Part shown: one piece after another, positions 33,676-42,800 of the stretch
Layout: each line of letters starts with the position of its first letter
Position numbering within the stretch: position 1 is the stretch's first letter
Made by a program: the position numbers and the translations under genes
Source: a bacterium
GTDB lineage: Bacteria; Armatimonadota; Zipacnadia; Zipacnadales; UBA11051
Reading direction: 5' to 3'
Length of the DNA stretch: 64,000 bases
Assembly (NCBI GenBank): GCA_021372615.1
Contig: JAJFUB010000085.1
Span: 124,001-188,000 of the forward strand
The notes under the pieces: generated by a model
Told to the model about the DNA's origin: nothing
Seen by the model: the letters and a program-made list of their open reading frames with translations, nothing else
The model's database searches: none

Positions 33676-34509
33676 CTAGGTGCCTGTGTTGAGGCGCTCC
33701 TGCAACTCGTGCACGAGCGCCCGCGCCACGCGGGCGTCCGTCGGCCGCGTGGGAAGCCCGACCTCGACCTGCCGCCGTCCCAACTCCCGCTGCAGCCAGC
33801 GGCCGGCCCGTGGACCGGCGAGGCTCACCACCAGCCCGCGCACTTCCGGCCGCTCGCCCTGCAGTAGACCTGCCAGGCGGCCACCGTCACGCAGGATCAG
33901 CGCGTCCAGTGGGTCGTCGGGCTGGCGTCTCCACCCTCGCCTCAGCACCGCCGCGACCCCGACGGCGATCACCAGCGCCGTCCCGACGAGCGCGCCCGGC
34001 AAGAGCGGGCCCAGTGGCGCCGTCACGTCCCCTCGCCGCTCGGCCTGCACCTGCCCCCGCGTCACGAGCATCCGGCCATCGGCCGAGGCGATGTTGAGTC
34101 GTTCGGGGGCCAGGCCAGGGACCGCACCGAGGATGAGTTGCACGAGGCTCTGGAGCGTTCGCAGGTCGAGGGTCTCCCCGGGGCGTAGCTGCACCACGAT
34201 CTGAGCGCTCAGATCGCGGCCTGCTTCACCGGAGAGCAGCACTTCGCTCTTCTGGATCGGGCGGAAGCCACGGAGCAGGGCGGTGAGCTGGCGGTCCAGG
34301 GCCGCATTGGCCACCGGCAGGGCAAACGGCGCTGGAGCGAAGCTGAAGGGGTTGGGGGGCGTGGCAGAGCTTGGCGCAGCAGCGGGGGTAGTACGCGTGA
34401 CGGCAGGCCCCGCCAGGACCTGCGTGGTCTGAGAACCGACAACGATGAGATACAGAGAAGCGACCAACAGCCCCCGCGCGCACCGTTCCCGGATGCGCAG
34501 TACGGTCAT
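33676..34509 (-). CDS. Reduced FliF-like ring protein with FliG-like C-terminal tail
   Basis: A 277-residue protein, half the length of FliF. An N-terminal hydrophobic segment (12-33, signal or anchor) is followed by a Pro/Ala-rich linker. One ring-building motif (68-150) ends with LVQLILGAVPGLAPERLNIASADGR, matching RBM2 of FliF/YscJ. A membrane helix (166-189) follows. The cytoplasmic tail (205-272, LAGLLQGERPEVRGLVVSLAGPRAG) resembles the middle domain of FliG (EHPQ motif as ERPE). RBM1, RBM3/beta-collar and FliG's torque helix are missing. It sits where fliF-fliG would be and starts the operon, preceded by GGGGGA. The FliG resemblance is my reading and weaker than the FliF one. SctJ-like protein is an alternative name. 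Confidence 0.65.
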   Translation of the reverse strand: MTVLRIRERCARGLLVASLYLIVVGSQTTQVLAGPAVTRTTPAAAPSSATPPNPFSFAPAPFALPVANAALDRQLTALLRGFRPIQKSEVLLSGEAGRDLSAQIVVQLRPGETLDLRTLQSLVQLILGAVPGLAPERLNIASADGRMLVTRGQVQAERRGDVTAPLGPLLPGALVGTALVIAVGVAAVLRRGWRRQPDDPLDALILRDGGRLAGLLQGERPEVRGLVVSLAGPRAGRWLQRELGRRQVEVGLPTRPTDARVARALVHELQERLNTGT

Positions 34510-34560
34510 CAGCGTCCCCCTGTGCTGCGATCAGTGGCTGCTACGGTGGGTGGTTACGCT

Positions 34561-34589
34561 GTGTTTACACCTTTGTCCGTTTTATGTCA
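34561..34589 (-). promoter_or_regulatory. Promoter of the flagellar-type export operon
   Basis: On the minus strand a perfect TTGACA, 17 bases and TAAACA. It begins transcription about 45 bases before the FliF-like start, in the 93-base gap after the HD-GYP gene. It is sigma70-like; no FliA-type (TAAA-N15-GCCGATAA) sequence is seen. Confidence 0.6.
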
Positions 34590-34602
34590 AGCGATGTACA
34601 AG

Positions 34603-35982
34603 TTAGCCTGCCATTGCTTCTACCTCATCGGACAGTGTCTCCACGAACGCCTCGACCACTGGGCCGCTCAGCTTCGTCTCCACGCAGGACCGCAGTTCCA
34701 CCACGGCGACGTCCGGCGACAGCGCGGGCCGATAGGACCGTTCCGAGGTCATGGCATCGTAGCTGTCGCACACGGCGATGATCCGCGAGGCCAGGGGGAT
34801 CTCCTCCTGGCGCAGGCCGAAGGGATAGCCGCTGCCGTCGCCGCGCTCGTGGTGGTAGCGTATGCCACCCACCAGGTGTTGTAGCTGCGGGATGCAGTTG
34901 ATGATTCCCGCGCCCTGCTCGGGATGGCTGCGGATGGCTTCCCACTCCTCCCCCGTCAGGCGCCCCGTCTTGCACAGCACCGTCCGCTCGATCCCGATCT
35001 TGCCGATGTCGTGCACAATGCCGGACATGTAGACAGCCTCGGCCTCGCGGTCGGGCAGCCCCAGAAGGCGGGCCGTGTGTCGCGCTGCCTGGGCCACGCG
35101 GCGGGAGTGGCCGCAGGTGTAGGCGTCCTTGATCTCGATGGCGGCCACCAGGGCCTGGATCGTGTTGAGGAACATGCCGCGCAGGTCGTCCACCAGACTG
35201 CGGTTGCGGAGGGCCAGGGCGGCCTGGTGTCCGGCGGCCTGCACCAGCTTCGCTTCGCGCGAGGTGAACGGGCGCCCGGCGTCGCGCGCCAGCGCCATCA
35301 GCCCACTCCACCGCTCATCACGCTGCAGGCCACTGACGAGCACCTGGCGATCCTGCAGGGGCAGAGCGAAGGGCTCTCGCCCCGCCGGCAGCCGCTTGGC
35401 CGACGGCGCCAGGTATCCCCGGATGGCCTCCATCTCCTCGTCCGACATGCCCTGAATCGCCAGCGGCTGCACTCCCCGGGACTTGTCCAGACACAGAAGG
35501 CAGGCCCCGTCAGCCCCGGCCGCCGCAGCCACGCGCGACAGCAGGGCCTGTGCCATCTCTTCACGCGAACTGGGCAGGCTGATGGTCTCCATGATCCCGT
35601 ACGCGATAGCCAGTTCCTGGTAGGTCGCCGTCAGCTCCCGCACGGTAGCCTCGACGTCCTCAGCGGCCCGCACATGGCACTCGAAAGCATGGGTGAGAGC
35701 ACCCATGATCTCGGGGGCCGGCTGGCGAGCCGAGCCCGCGTAGCAGGCCCGCAGCGACAGGTCCGCCGAGCCGGCCACAGGGGCCTCGGCCGCCGCAGGG
35801 CAGGCCCCGTCGGCCTCGACGAGCGGGCAGGCCCCGGGACGCACGCACGTAGGAAGCACAGGCGGCAACACCCCCCGAACTCGCTCGCGTCCGTCAGAGT
35901 ACACCGCCCAGTACAGCCCCAGCGCACACGACAGGTGGGCCAGGGCCACCGAGAAGTCATCGTTCCCGCGGTTGGCGATCAT
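34603..35982 (-). CDS. GAF and HD-GYP domain protein (probable c-di-GMP phosphodiesterase)
   Basis: A 459-residue signalling protein. After a Cys-rich N-terminal region (about 1-100, CVRPGACPL and others, possibly metal- or redox-binding) come a helix and a GAF domain (about 125-270). The HD-GYP domain follows, with HSRRVAQAARH, GIVHDIGKIGI, YHHERGDGSGYPFGL and SRIIAVCDSYDAMTSERSYR. All metal ligands of an HD-GYP hydrolase are present, so it likely degrades cyclic di-GMP. It is placed between the response regulator and the export operon. Confidence 0.88.
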   Translation of the reverse strand: MIANRGNDDFSVALAHLSCALGLYWAVYSDGRERVRGVLPPVLPTCVRPGACPLVEADGACPAAAEAPVAGSADLSLRACYAGSARQPAPEIMGALTHAFECHVRAAEDVEATVRELTATYQELAIAYGIMETISLPSSREEMAQALLSRVAAAAGADGACLLCLDKSRGVQPLAIQGMSDEEMEAIRGYLAPSAKRLPAGREPFALPLQDRQVLVSGLQRDERWSGLMALARDAGRPFTSREAKLVQAAGHQAALALRNRSLVDDLRGMFLNTIQALVAAIEIKDAYTCGHSRRVAQAARHTARLLGLPDREAEAVYMSGIVHDIGKIGIERTVLCKTGRLTGEEWEAIRSHPEQGAGIINCIPQLQHLVGGIRYHHERGDGSGYPFGLRQEEIPLASRIIAVCDSYDAMTSERSYRPALSPDVAVVELRSCVETKLSGPVVEAFVETLSDEVEAMAG

Positions 35983-35991
35983 GGCCCTGCT

Positions 35992-36474
35992 TCACACCCC
36001 GTCCACCAGCGCGACCAGCGCCCGCGGGTCAGGCGGCTTGGTCAGCACTCCATTGATGTACGGCCGCAGGTCCTGCATGACTTCGGCTTCGGCTAGAATG
36101 CCCGTCAGTACGCAGATGCGCGTGCGCTCCAGACCCGGCACGGCCCGCAGAGCGCGGCAGACTTCGGCCGCAGGCGGCCCGGGCATTTTGAGGTCAATGA
36201 TGATGAGGGCGGGCAGGACTTCGCTTGCCAGGTCGAGGGCCTCCTGCCCGTCGCGCGCGGCGTACACCCGGACACACCGCGCCTCCCGGAGGATGCAAGC
36301 CACGGCCCGGCACACGAAGATGTCGTCATCCACCACCAGCACGACGGGCTGATGGGTGGCCGGCGCTTCCTCGGCCAGGTGGTGCAGATGCAGTACGCCG
36401 CGGTCGGCGCCGCCCTCGGGCGGCCTCCCCCGGGCATTCTGTACGTCCCGTTTCGGGATGGCTTCGGCGGACAT
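35992..36474 (-). CDS. Single-domain response regulator (CheY-like)
   Basis: A 160-residue protein with an intact receiver after a 40-residue polar N-terminal extension: VVLVVDDDIFVC (acidic pocket), phospho-Asp in LIIIDLKMPG, Thr in ICVLTG and Lys in GVLTKPPDP. No output domain. The start ATG comes two bases after the stop of the kinase-like gene, and the HD-GYP gene follows 9 bases later, so the three form one unit. Confidence 0.9.
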   Translation of the reverse strand: MSAEAIPKRDVQNARGRPPEGGADRGVLHLHHLAEEAPATHQPVVLVVDDDIFVCRAVACILREARCVRVYAARDGQEALDLASEVLPALIIIDLKMPGPPAAEVCRALRAVPGLERTRICVLTGILAEAEVMQDLRPYINGVLTKPPDPRALVALVDGV

Positions 36475-36476
36475 GG

Positions 36477-37226
36477 CTAGGCCGATCTCTCCAGACGACT
36501 GTCTTCCAGCACACCGCGCACCCGGCCGACCCGCGGCAGGCGAAGCTGCAGACACATCCCGCAGCCGGTCTCCAGCGTCGCTTCGCCGCCGCGCTGGCGC
36601 ACCAGCACTTCCGCGGCCCGGAAGGCGAAGCTCTCGGCGGCGCGGGACGGCTCACAGCGCGCGCTCGACAGCTCCACGGTCACTTCCTCCTCGGACGTCT
36701 CCGTGACTGTCACCATCAGACACGCGTTGCCTTTGGCGGCTTCCAGGGCGGTCTCGAGCACGGCCGTGAGCAGTTGCTGCAGCACCCCCTGGGGCCAGAT
36801 GACCATCGTCTCGGCCGGCCGCTGCCAATCCACCCGGAAGTCCTGGAGCTGGATCACGTCCTGCAGATCGGCCAGGGCAGCGTCCACCGCCAGACCCAGG
36901 TCCACCTCGTCGAGGTCATCCGACAACGGCGGGGCCGCCAACGCCAGGAAGCTGGAGGCCAACCGGCCCAGACGGCGCGCCTCCGCCAGGATGGTGTAGG
37001 CATACGACTCCCGCACGCTCGGCTCCAGGTTCGGCAGCCAGGCCAGGCATTCGGCGTAGCTGCAGATGGCCGTCAGCGGTGAGCGGATGTCGTGGTCCAT
37101 CTGCCGTGCCAGCGTCGGAAAGCTGTTATCGCCGGGGAAGTAATGCCCCCGACTGTCCAGGATCATCCGCATCAATGCACCCCAGCTGCCCCCAACCAGG
37201 GGGGAGTCGGTAGCCTTATCGGCCAC
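36477..37226 (-). CDS. Histidine kinase-like protein with degenerate ATPase domain
   Basis: A 249-residue soluble protein. The dimerisation and phosphoacceptor site is clear: RQMDHDIRSPLTAICSYAE (His in the H-box near residue 45). The following ATPase-like part lacks a recognisable N-box Asn and the DxGxG G1 box; only a final hydrophobic strand pattern (CGMCLQLRLP) remains. It may act as a phosphotransfer protein or bind another kinase. Adjacent to a single-domain response regulator. Confidence 0.7.
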   Translation of the reverse strand: MADKATDSPLVGGSWGALMRMILDSRGHYFPGDNSFPTLARQMDHDIRSPLTAICSYAECLAWLPNLEPSVRESYAYTILAEARRLGRLASSFLALAAPPLSDDLDEVDLGLAVDAALADLQDVIQLQDFRVDWQRPAETMVIWPQGVLQQLLTAVLETALEAAKGNACLMVTVTETSEEEVTVELSSARCEPSRAAESFAFRAAEVLVRQRGGEATLETGCGMCLQLRLPRVGRVRGVLEDSRLERSA

Positions 37227-37280
37227 CTCACTCGGGCACTTGAGGGAGAGTTGAGCAGTATGCGACGCGGGAGTGACTGT

Positions 37281-38462
37281 CTACTTCACGCCGAGGGTGA
37301 ACGTCCGGGGGACGGCGAGGGGGCGCATGACGATGGCGCGGGCCGGGCAGAGCTGCTCGCATAGGCCGCAGCCGTCGCAGGTCTCTTCGGGGATGACATA
37401 GGCCTGCTTGTCCTCGCGTGGCGCCTGGTAGATGCACACGCGGGCGCAGAGCCCACACTTGATGCACTGCTCCGCCTTGATCTCCGCCACCGCACGCTTG
37501 ACGCGGTCAATGTCGTCATTGCTCTTGATGCGGCTGCAGAGGGCGCCACGGAAGGTGGCCAAGTCGTCATAGCCCTTCTGCTCCATGAAGTCCGTCAGCC
37601 CGGCCAGCAGCTTGCCGACGACCCCGTAGCCCTGCATGACGATGGCCGTGCAGGTCTGCACCAGCGTGGCGCCGACCAGGATCATCTTGGCGACATCACC
37701 GCCGTCGCTGACGCCCCCGCTGGCGAGGATCGGCACGGGCAGCGTGGGCGATACGTCGGAGATCCAGCGCAGCACGTAGTGGATGGACCAGGGGCCGCCA
37801 TGCCCGGCGTAGCCGCCGTGCATGATCGGCTCCTCGCGCTCCAGGTCGATGTCCAGACCGGTGAAGCGGTTGAACATCGTGACGCCGTCGGCGCCGGCTT
37901 CGGCCAGCGCCTGGGCCACGGCGCCCGGCTGAGAGAGCTGGGGGCTCATCTTGGGGATCGCGGGAATGGACACGGAGTCCTTGACAGCTCGCAGCGCCCG
38001 GGTCATCTCGGCCATCATGTCGGCATGGGACATGATGTGCACGCCGTGGGGGCAGGACACGTTCAGCTCGATGGCGTCGGCGCCGGCCTGCTCCACGAGC
38101 CGTGCGCCCTCGACCCACCGCTCCTCGGTGATGCAGTTGAGGCTGGCGATGATGGGGATCTCACAGCTTGTCTTGGCCTTGCGGATCTCCTCGGCGAACT
38201 CCTCGAGGCCGTAGATGTTGGCCTGCTCGAAGGAGTACAAGCAGAAGGACTTGTCGCGGCCCAGCCCGTCACGAATCACGGTGAAGCGCGGGGTCGGGGA
38301 ATGGCGCGCGGGCTCGTACTGAAAGTACGACTTGATGATCGCCGCGCCGCACCCGGCGTCCTCGCAGCGCTTGAGCCGGTCGGCCGTCTCCGTGACGCCA
38401 GCCGCGGCGGCGATGATGGGATTGCGGAAGGTGAGGCCGAGGGCTTGAACTGAGAGATTCAT
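37281..38462 (-). CDS. Dihydroorotate/dihydropyrimidine dehydrogenase-like FMN protein with two 4Fe-4S clusters (PreA-like)
   Basis: A 393-residue protein: an FMN-binding TIM barrel (NPIIAAAAGVTE, IIASLNC, IELNVSCPHG with the active Cys, PILASGGVSDGGD) and a C-terminal ferredoxin domain with two CxxCxxCxxxC motifs (CIKCGLCARVC and CDGCGLCEQLC). This is the arrangement of PreA, the catalytic subunit of NAD-dependent dihydropyrimidine dehydrogenase. No preT gene is adjacent, so the electron donor and substrate are uncertain. Confidence 0.85.
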   Translation of the reverse strand: MNLSVQALGLTFRNPIIAAAAGVTETADRLKRCEDAGCGAAIIKSYFQYEPARHSPTPRFTVIRDGLGRDKSFCLYSFEQANIYGLEEFAEEIRKAKTSCEIPIIASLNCITEERWVEGARLVEQAGADAIELNVSCPHGVHIMSHADMMAEMTRALRAVKDSVSIPAIPKMSPQLSQPGAVAQALAEAGADGVTMFNRFTGLDIDLEREEPIMHGGYAGHGGPWSIHYVLRWISDVSPTLPVPILASGGVSDGGDVAKMILVGATLVQTCTAIVMQGYGVVGKLLAGLTDFMEQKGYDDLATFRGALCSRIKSNDDIDRVKRAVAEIKAEQCIKCGLCARVCIYQAPREDKQAYVIPEETCDGCGLCEQLCPARAIVMRPLAVPRTFTLGVK

Positions 38463-38463
38463 A

Positions 38464-38495
38464 GGGTCGAGGGTCCAGGGTCGAGGGTCAAGGGT
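38464..38495. repeat. Left heptamer repeat flanking the four-helix-bundle gene
   Basis: Four tandem GGGTCNA-like heptamers then GGGTAAC, pointing inward. The inverse copy lies at 38913-38947. Confidence 0.7.
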
Positions 38496-38507
38496 AACGA
38501 CAAGCGG

Positions 38508-38921
38508 CTACGGCTCCTTCTGGCGGAGGCTGGCGATGAGGCCCTTCAGCATGCGGGCCACTTCGTCGGCCGACTCGATGAGTGCGCACAACGCGGCGGG
38601 CGGGGCCAGCCCGAGGCTCTGCGCCAACAGCAGATGGCTCTGCAACTCGCACACTGAACCGTGGGCGATGTGCAGGAACTGGATGTACTCCCTGCGACTG
38701 CCACGGCCGCAGCCTTCGGCGATACTGGCCGGTACTGAGGCAGCCGCTTCCTTCGTCTGGCGTCCCAGCCCCCACTGATCCTCGCGGGGGTACGTACGCA
38801 CGGTCTCGCCCACAGCGACGGCAACGTCAAAAGCCTTCTGCCAGACTCCGAGTTCGCGAAACGAGTTCAGCACGACGCCCCCCGATGCAGGGCGGTCAAG
38901 GTCGCTGCTGTTACCCTCCAC
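38508..38921 (-). CDS. Four-helix bundle protein (23S rRNA intervening-sequence/Avd-like family)
   Basis: A 137-residue protein with the family pattern FRELGVWQKAFDVAVAV, then SVPASIAEGCGRGSRREYIQFLHIA and GSVCELQSHLLLA. Related proteins are encoded in intervening sequences of 23S rRNA genes, as free-standing genes, and (Avd) in diversity-generating retroelements. Function is mostly unknown. It uses a GTG start inside the right flanking repeat; a GTG 16 codons later (before LNSFREL) is equally plausible. The gene is flanked by inverted heptamer arrays, which suggests mobility. Confidence 0.8.
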   Translation of the reverse strand: MEGNSSDLDRPASGGVVLNSFRELGVWQKAFDVAVAVGETVRTYPREDQWGLGRQTKEAAASVPASIAEGCGRGSRREYIQFLHIAHGSVCELQSHLLLAQSLGLAPPAALCALIESADEVARMLKGLIASLRQKEP

Positions 38922-38947
38922 CCTTGACCCTCGACCCTTGACCCTCC
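38913..38947. repeat. Right heptamer repeat flanking the four-helix-bundle gene (inverted)
   Basis: The inverse complement of the left array: heptamers TTGACCC and TCGACCC. On the minus strand it also ends inward with GGGTAAC. Confidence 0.7.
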
Positions 38948-38951
38948 CCCC

Positions 38952-39701
38952 CTACGCTTCGAGCTTCTCCAGCACTTCGTCCGAAATGTCGAAGTTGCTG
39001 TACACCTGCTGCACGTCGTCGTTGTCGTTGATGTCGTCGAGCAGCTTGAGCACCTTGGGGGCGTCTTCGTCGTTGACTTCCTTGGTCACCGTCGGCACCA
39101 TCGTGACTTCCGCGCGGTCAAACTCGATGCCCATCTCGCGCAGGGCATCGTACACCTGCTGGAAGGCCTTCGGCTCGGTGCGGACCTCGAGGCTTTCGCC
39201 ATCATCAATGACATCCTCGGCGCCGGCATCCACCACGGCCATGAAGAGCTCGTCGTAGTCCACCTTTTCCTTGGGGACCGCGATGACGCCCTTCTGCTCG
39301 AACATCCACGTGACCGCGCCGGCCTCGCTCATGCTGCCGCCGTCCACCTTGAGGATGCGGCGCAGGTCAGCGACCGTGCGGGTCTTGTTGTCGGTGAGGA
39401 CCTCGATCATCAGCGCGATCCCGGACGGGCCGTAACCCTCGTAGATGGCGCTTTCGTAGCTGACGCCCTCGATCTCGCCCGTACCGCGCTTGATGGCGTG
39501 CTGGATGTTGTCGGCCGGCATCTCGGCGGCGCGCGCCTTATCCATGATCAGGCGCAGCCGCGGGTTCATGTCGGGATTGCCGCCCCCGTCGCGCGCTGCG
39601 AGTGTGATCAGGCGCGACATCTTGGCAAAGATCTTGGACTTCTTCGCGTCCTGCCGCGTCTTGCGGTGGACGGTATTCGCCCATTTTGAGTGTCCGGCCA
39701 T
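38952..39701 (-). CDS. yebC: YebC/PmpR family transcriptional/translational regulator
   Basis: A 249-residue protein beginning MAGHSKWANTVHRK, the family hallmark, with YEGYGPSGIALMIEVLTDNKTRT in the middle and EVTMVPTV in the last third. YebC proteins bind DNA, and some help ribosomes through proline stretches. A consensus promoter lies just upstream. Confidence 0.95.
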   Translation of the reverse strand: MAGHSKWANTVHRKTRQDAKKSKIFAKMSRLITLAARDGGGNPDMNPRLRLIMDKARAAEMPADNIQHAIKRGTGEIEGVSYESAIYEGYGPSGIALMIEVLTDNKTRTVADLRRILKVDGGSMSEAGAVTWMFEQKGVIAVPKEKVDYDELFMAVVDAGAEDVIDDGESLEVRTEPKAFQQVYDALREMGIEFDRAEVTMVPTVTKEVNDEDAPKVLKLLDDINDNDDVQQVYSNFDISDEVLEKLEA

Positions 39702-39740
39702 GGCGTCTGCAACCTCCGTCAGGGAACGCTTGGGAAGGAG

Positions 39741-39770
39741 ATTATAGCATTGGTCCGCTAGGGGCGGCAA
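39741..39770 (-). promoter_or_regulatory. Promoter of yebC
   Basis: On the minus strand TTGCCG, an 18-base spacer and a perfect TATAAT, about 40 bases before the ATG. It lies in the gap to the divergent glycoside hydrolase gene. Confidence 0.6.
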
Positions 39771-39859
39771 GGGTGCGCTCGCCAGACGGGGGCGGCAGGT
39801 CCCCGCCCCGCCGCGACGAAGGGTCCGTGCGGCCGCTCTGCCTTCACGGAGGACTCGCC

Positions 39860-42800
39860 ATGCGCTGTCCGATGCTGCTCGTGGCTCTGCTCGTCCCGGC
39901 GCTCTCCCTCGCCCAGCCTCCAGGCCAGGAGGCGCTCCTGGACCGCACTGACAACATCGCCCCCTGGAGCCTCGACCCCGGGCGGGAGTTCCCCGGCGCG
40001 GACGGCAAGGTCTCGCTGGCGACCGATGCCGCCGGCGGGTCCTGTGTGCGCCTGGACTACAGCTTCGCCGGTGGCGGCAACTACGTGACCGCCGCGCGCG
40101 CCCTGACGCTCCCGCAGGCCTCGGCGGTGGTGTTCAGCATCCGCCAGGAGGGCAAGAACCGTGGCTTCGTCCGCGTCGCCGATGCCTCGGGCCAGGAGCA
40201 CATGGGCGGTTGCACGGCCGGCGCCGACTGGCACCGCGTTACCCTCCCCCTCGATGAGAAGGGCTTCCCCGGTCACTACGGCGGTCAGAATGACGGCCGC
40301 TTCGCCTTCCCGCTCAAGCGCATCATCATCGGCGTGCACAAGGGCGCCAGCCCCACCGGCGCCGTGTTCATCAAGGACCTTGCCTTCGTCACCACCGACC
40401 CGGGGACGCACTTCGGCCTCCGCCTGAGTACCCCGGATCCCGGCCACATCGCCTTCGTCGGCAAGGGCAAGGTGAACCTCGCGGCCACGGTGGAGAACCG
40501 CCTGGCGGCGCCGGCGACGCTGGCGGTGCTCGGGACCGTGCGCGACTGGTACGGCGCCAGCCAGCCGTTCCACAGCGGCCCGCTGGCCCTCCCGGCCCAC
40601 GGCCTCGTTACCTACAACGTGCCCTTCAGCCTCGCCCGTCCGAACTACAGCTTCATCGAGGCAGAGCTGCTGCAGGGCGACCAGTCCATCTCCACTGTCA
40701 CCACGGGGGTTGCCGTCGTGCCCCGGCCGCGCAACTTCGGCCACGACGACCCCCGCAGCTTCTTCGCGCTGCAGGCTAGCGGCTCGGGGGCCCGCGCCCA
40801 ACGGCTCGGCTGCAAGGCCGTGCGCGTCGGCCGCGACTGGCGCTACGGCGAACAGGGCCACGGCGCGTACTGGTTCCCTGATCTGTCCGAACTGCGGCGC
40901 AACCACCAGCTCATCATGTTCAACATGACGGCCTACCCGCCCCGCTGGGCGCTGCAGCAGGCCGAGGAAGCCACCTTCTGGGAAGCTCCCGGCTGGGAGG
41001 AGCGCGTGCAGTGGTGGGGCGACTACGTCGAGCACTGCGCCCGCGCGCTGGCTGCCGAGGTCGAGACCTTCGAGATCCAGAATGAGCCCGACCTCACCTG
41101 CATGCAGCAGGTCAAGCTCAGCTTCGAAGCGGGCGTGGAGCGCTACCTGCGCATCTTGCGGGCCGGGGCGGCGGCGGTGCGCCGGGGGGCCCCGGGATCC
41201 CTCGTCGCCGGCATTGACGTGAGCGGCGGGGACTACGACCGCGGCCTCCCCTACTCCCAAGCCCTCATGGGTGCGGCCGGCGATCTGCTCGATGTGTACA
41301 CCGGCCACCCCTACGCCGGTGTGCGCTACTTCGGCGACGGGCAGAGCCCCCTGTGGCCGGTGCCCAACCAGGAGCGCCGCAAGTGTCAGGACACACTGGC
41401 CATGATCCGCGAGCACGGCGGCAAGCAGCGGTTCTGGGTCGGGGAGAAGGGCTGGGGGCTGGACGTGAAGGCCGACCCGCTGTCGAGCCACTCGCGTGAC
41501 TTCGCCGCCTGCCTGGTGCAGTCCATGGCGCTCGCGCATTCGGTGCCGGGCGTGGAGCGCTACTTCTGGTTCCTGGAAGAGGGGTGTAACGAGCACGGCT
41601 ACGAGTATGGCCTGTTCCGCCAGGGCATGCCACTGCCGGCGGCGTTGGCGTATGCCACGCTGGCGTATGTCCTGCACCACGCTGCGCCGGTCGCCTCGCC
41701 GGACCTGGGTCCGCTCGTGCAGGCCCACTGCTTCGCCTGCGCTGACACCGGCCAGGGCGTCACGGTCCTGTGGTCAGAGCAACAGCGCTCCTCGGTCACG
41801 CTGGCGCGCCTGCCCGCGGACGCGGTGCTGCTGGACATGATGGGCCGCGAGACCGCCCGCGGGCGGGCGGGCAAGGCCTTTACCCTCACGGTGGACCGCG
41901 CCCCGGTGTACCTGACCTATCCGCTCAAGTCGGCCCCACGCATGGCGGAGGTCGTGACCCGGGCCACGGTCGCCAACGAACAGCCCGTCGTGCTGGAGGC
42001 AGCCTTCGCGGCAGACCTGCGCCACCTGGGCGCGCGGTTGCGCAACGTCACCCGGGAGGCGCAGACAGCCACTCTCAGCGGTCCGTCCGGCCCGCAACAG
42101 ATGGGCCTCCCCGCCGGGGAGAGCCGCCTCGTGCTGCTGCCGACGTCGCGGCCACTGGACCAGACGCCGGGGCAGGACTGCGCCGTCACGCTCAAGGCGC
42201 GGCGGGATGTGCAGCGGGCGACGGTGCGCGTGGACCTCGCGCCCCTGGCGGCGGTGCCGCCCACTGCCCTGCCGGCGCAGGGCCCGCCCCTGCCGGCCCT
42301 CGACTGGTGGCGCGGCCGTCCGCCACTGGTCCTCGACCAGCGCGCACAGGTCTACCCGCCCGACCCCACGGTCGGCTGGCAGAGCCCCGACGATCTGAAC
42401 GTCCGGGCGTGGTTGGGATGGGATGGACAGCGGCTCTACCTCGCTGCCCTCGTGCATGACCCGGTCCACCACGTCGAGGCCGACGACCCAGGAAGGTTCT
42501 GGCAGAGCGATTCGCTGCAACTGGCGCTCGATCCGTTGAACGACGCGGGCACAGCGCCGGGCTTCGGCGCCGACGACTGCGAGTTCGGCCTGGTCCTCGG
42601 CGCGCAGGGCCCGCGGGTCGTGCAGACCGCCCCCGAGCGGCGCCGTCTCGACAGCCCCGTCAGCATCGAGCGCCAGGGCGCCAACACGATCTACCGCGTG
42701 GCGCTGCCGTGGGACCTCATCGGGGTGTCACCGGAGGCCGGCCGCGTGCTGGGGGCCAGCTTCATCGTCAATCAGAACAACGGCCAGGGCCGGGCGTACT

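Noticed and set aside
34510-34602. A FliA-dependent promoter for the export operon
   Set aside because: The sequence matches a sigma70-type TTGACA box instead; no TAAA-N15-GCCGATAA pattern is seen.
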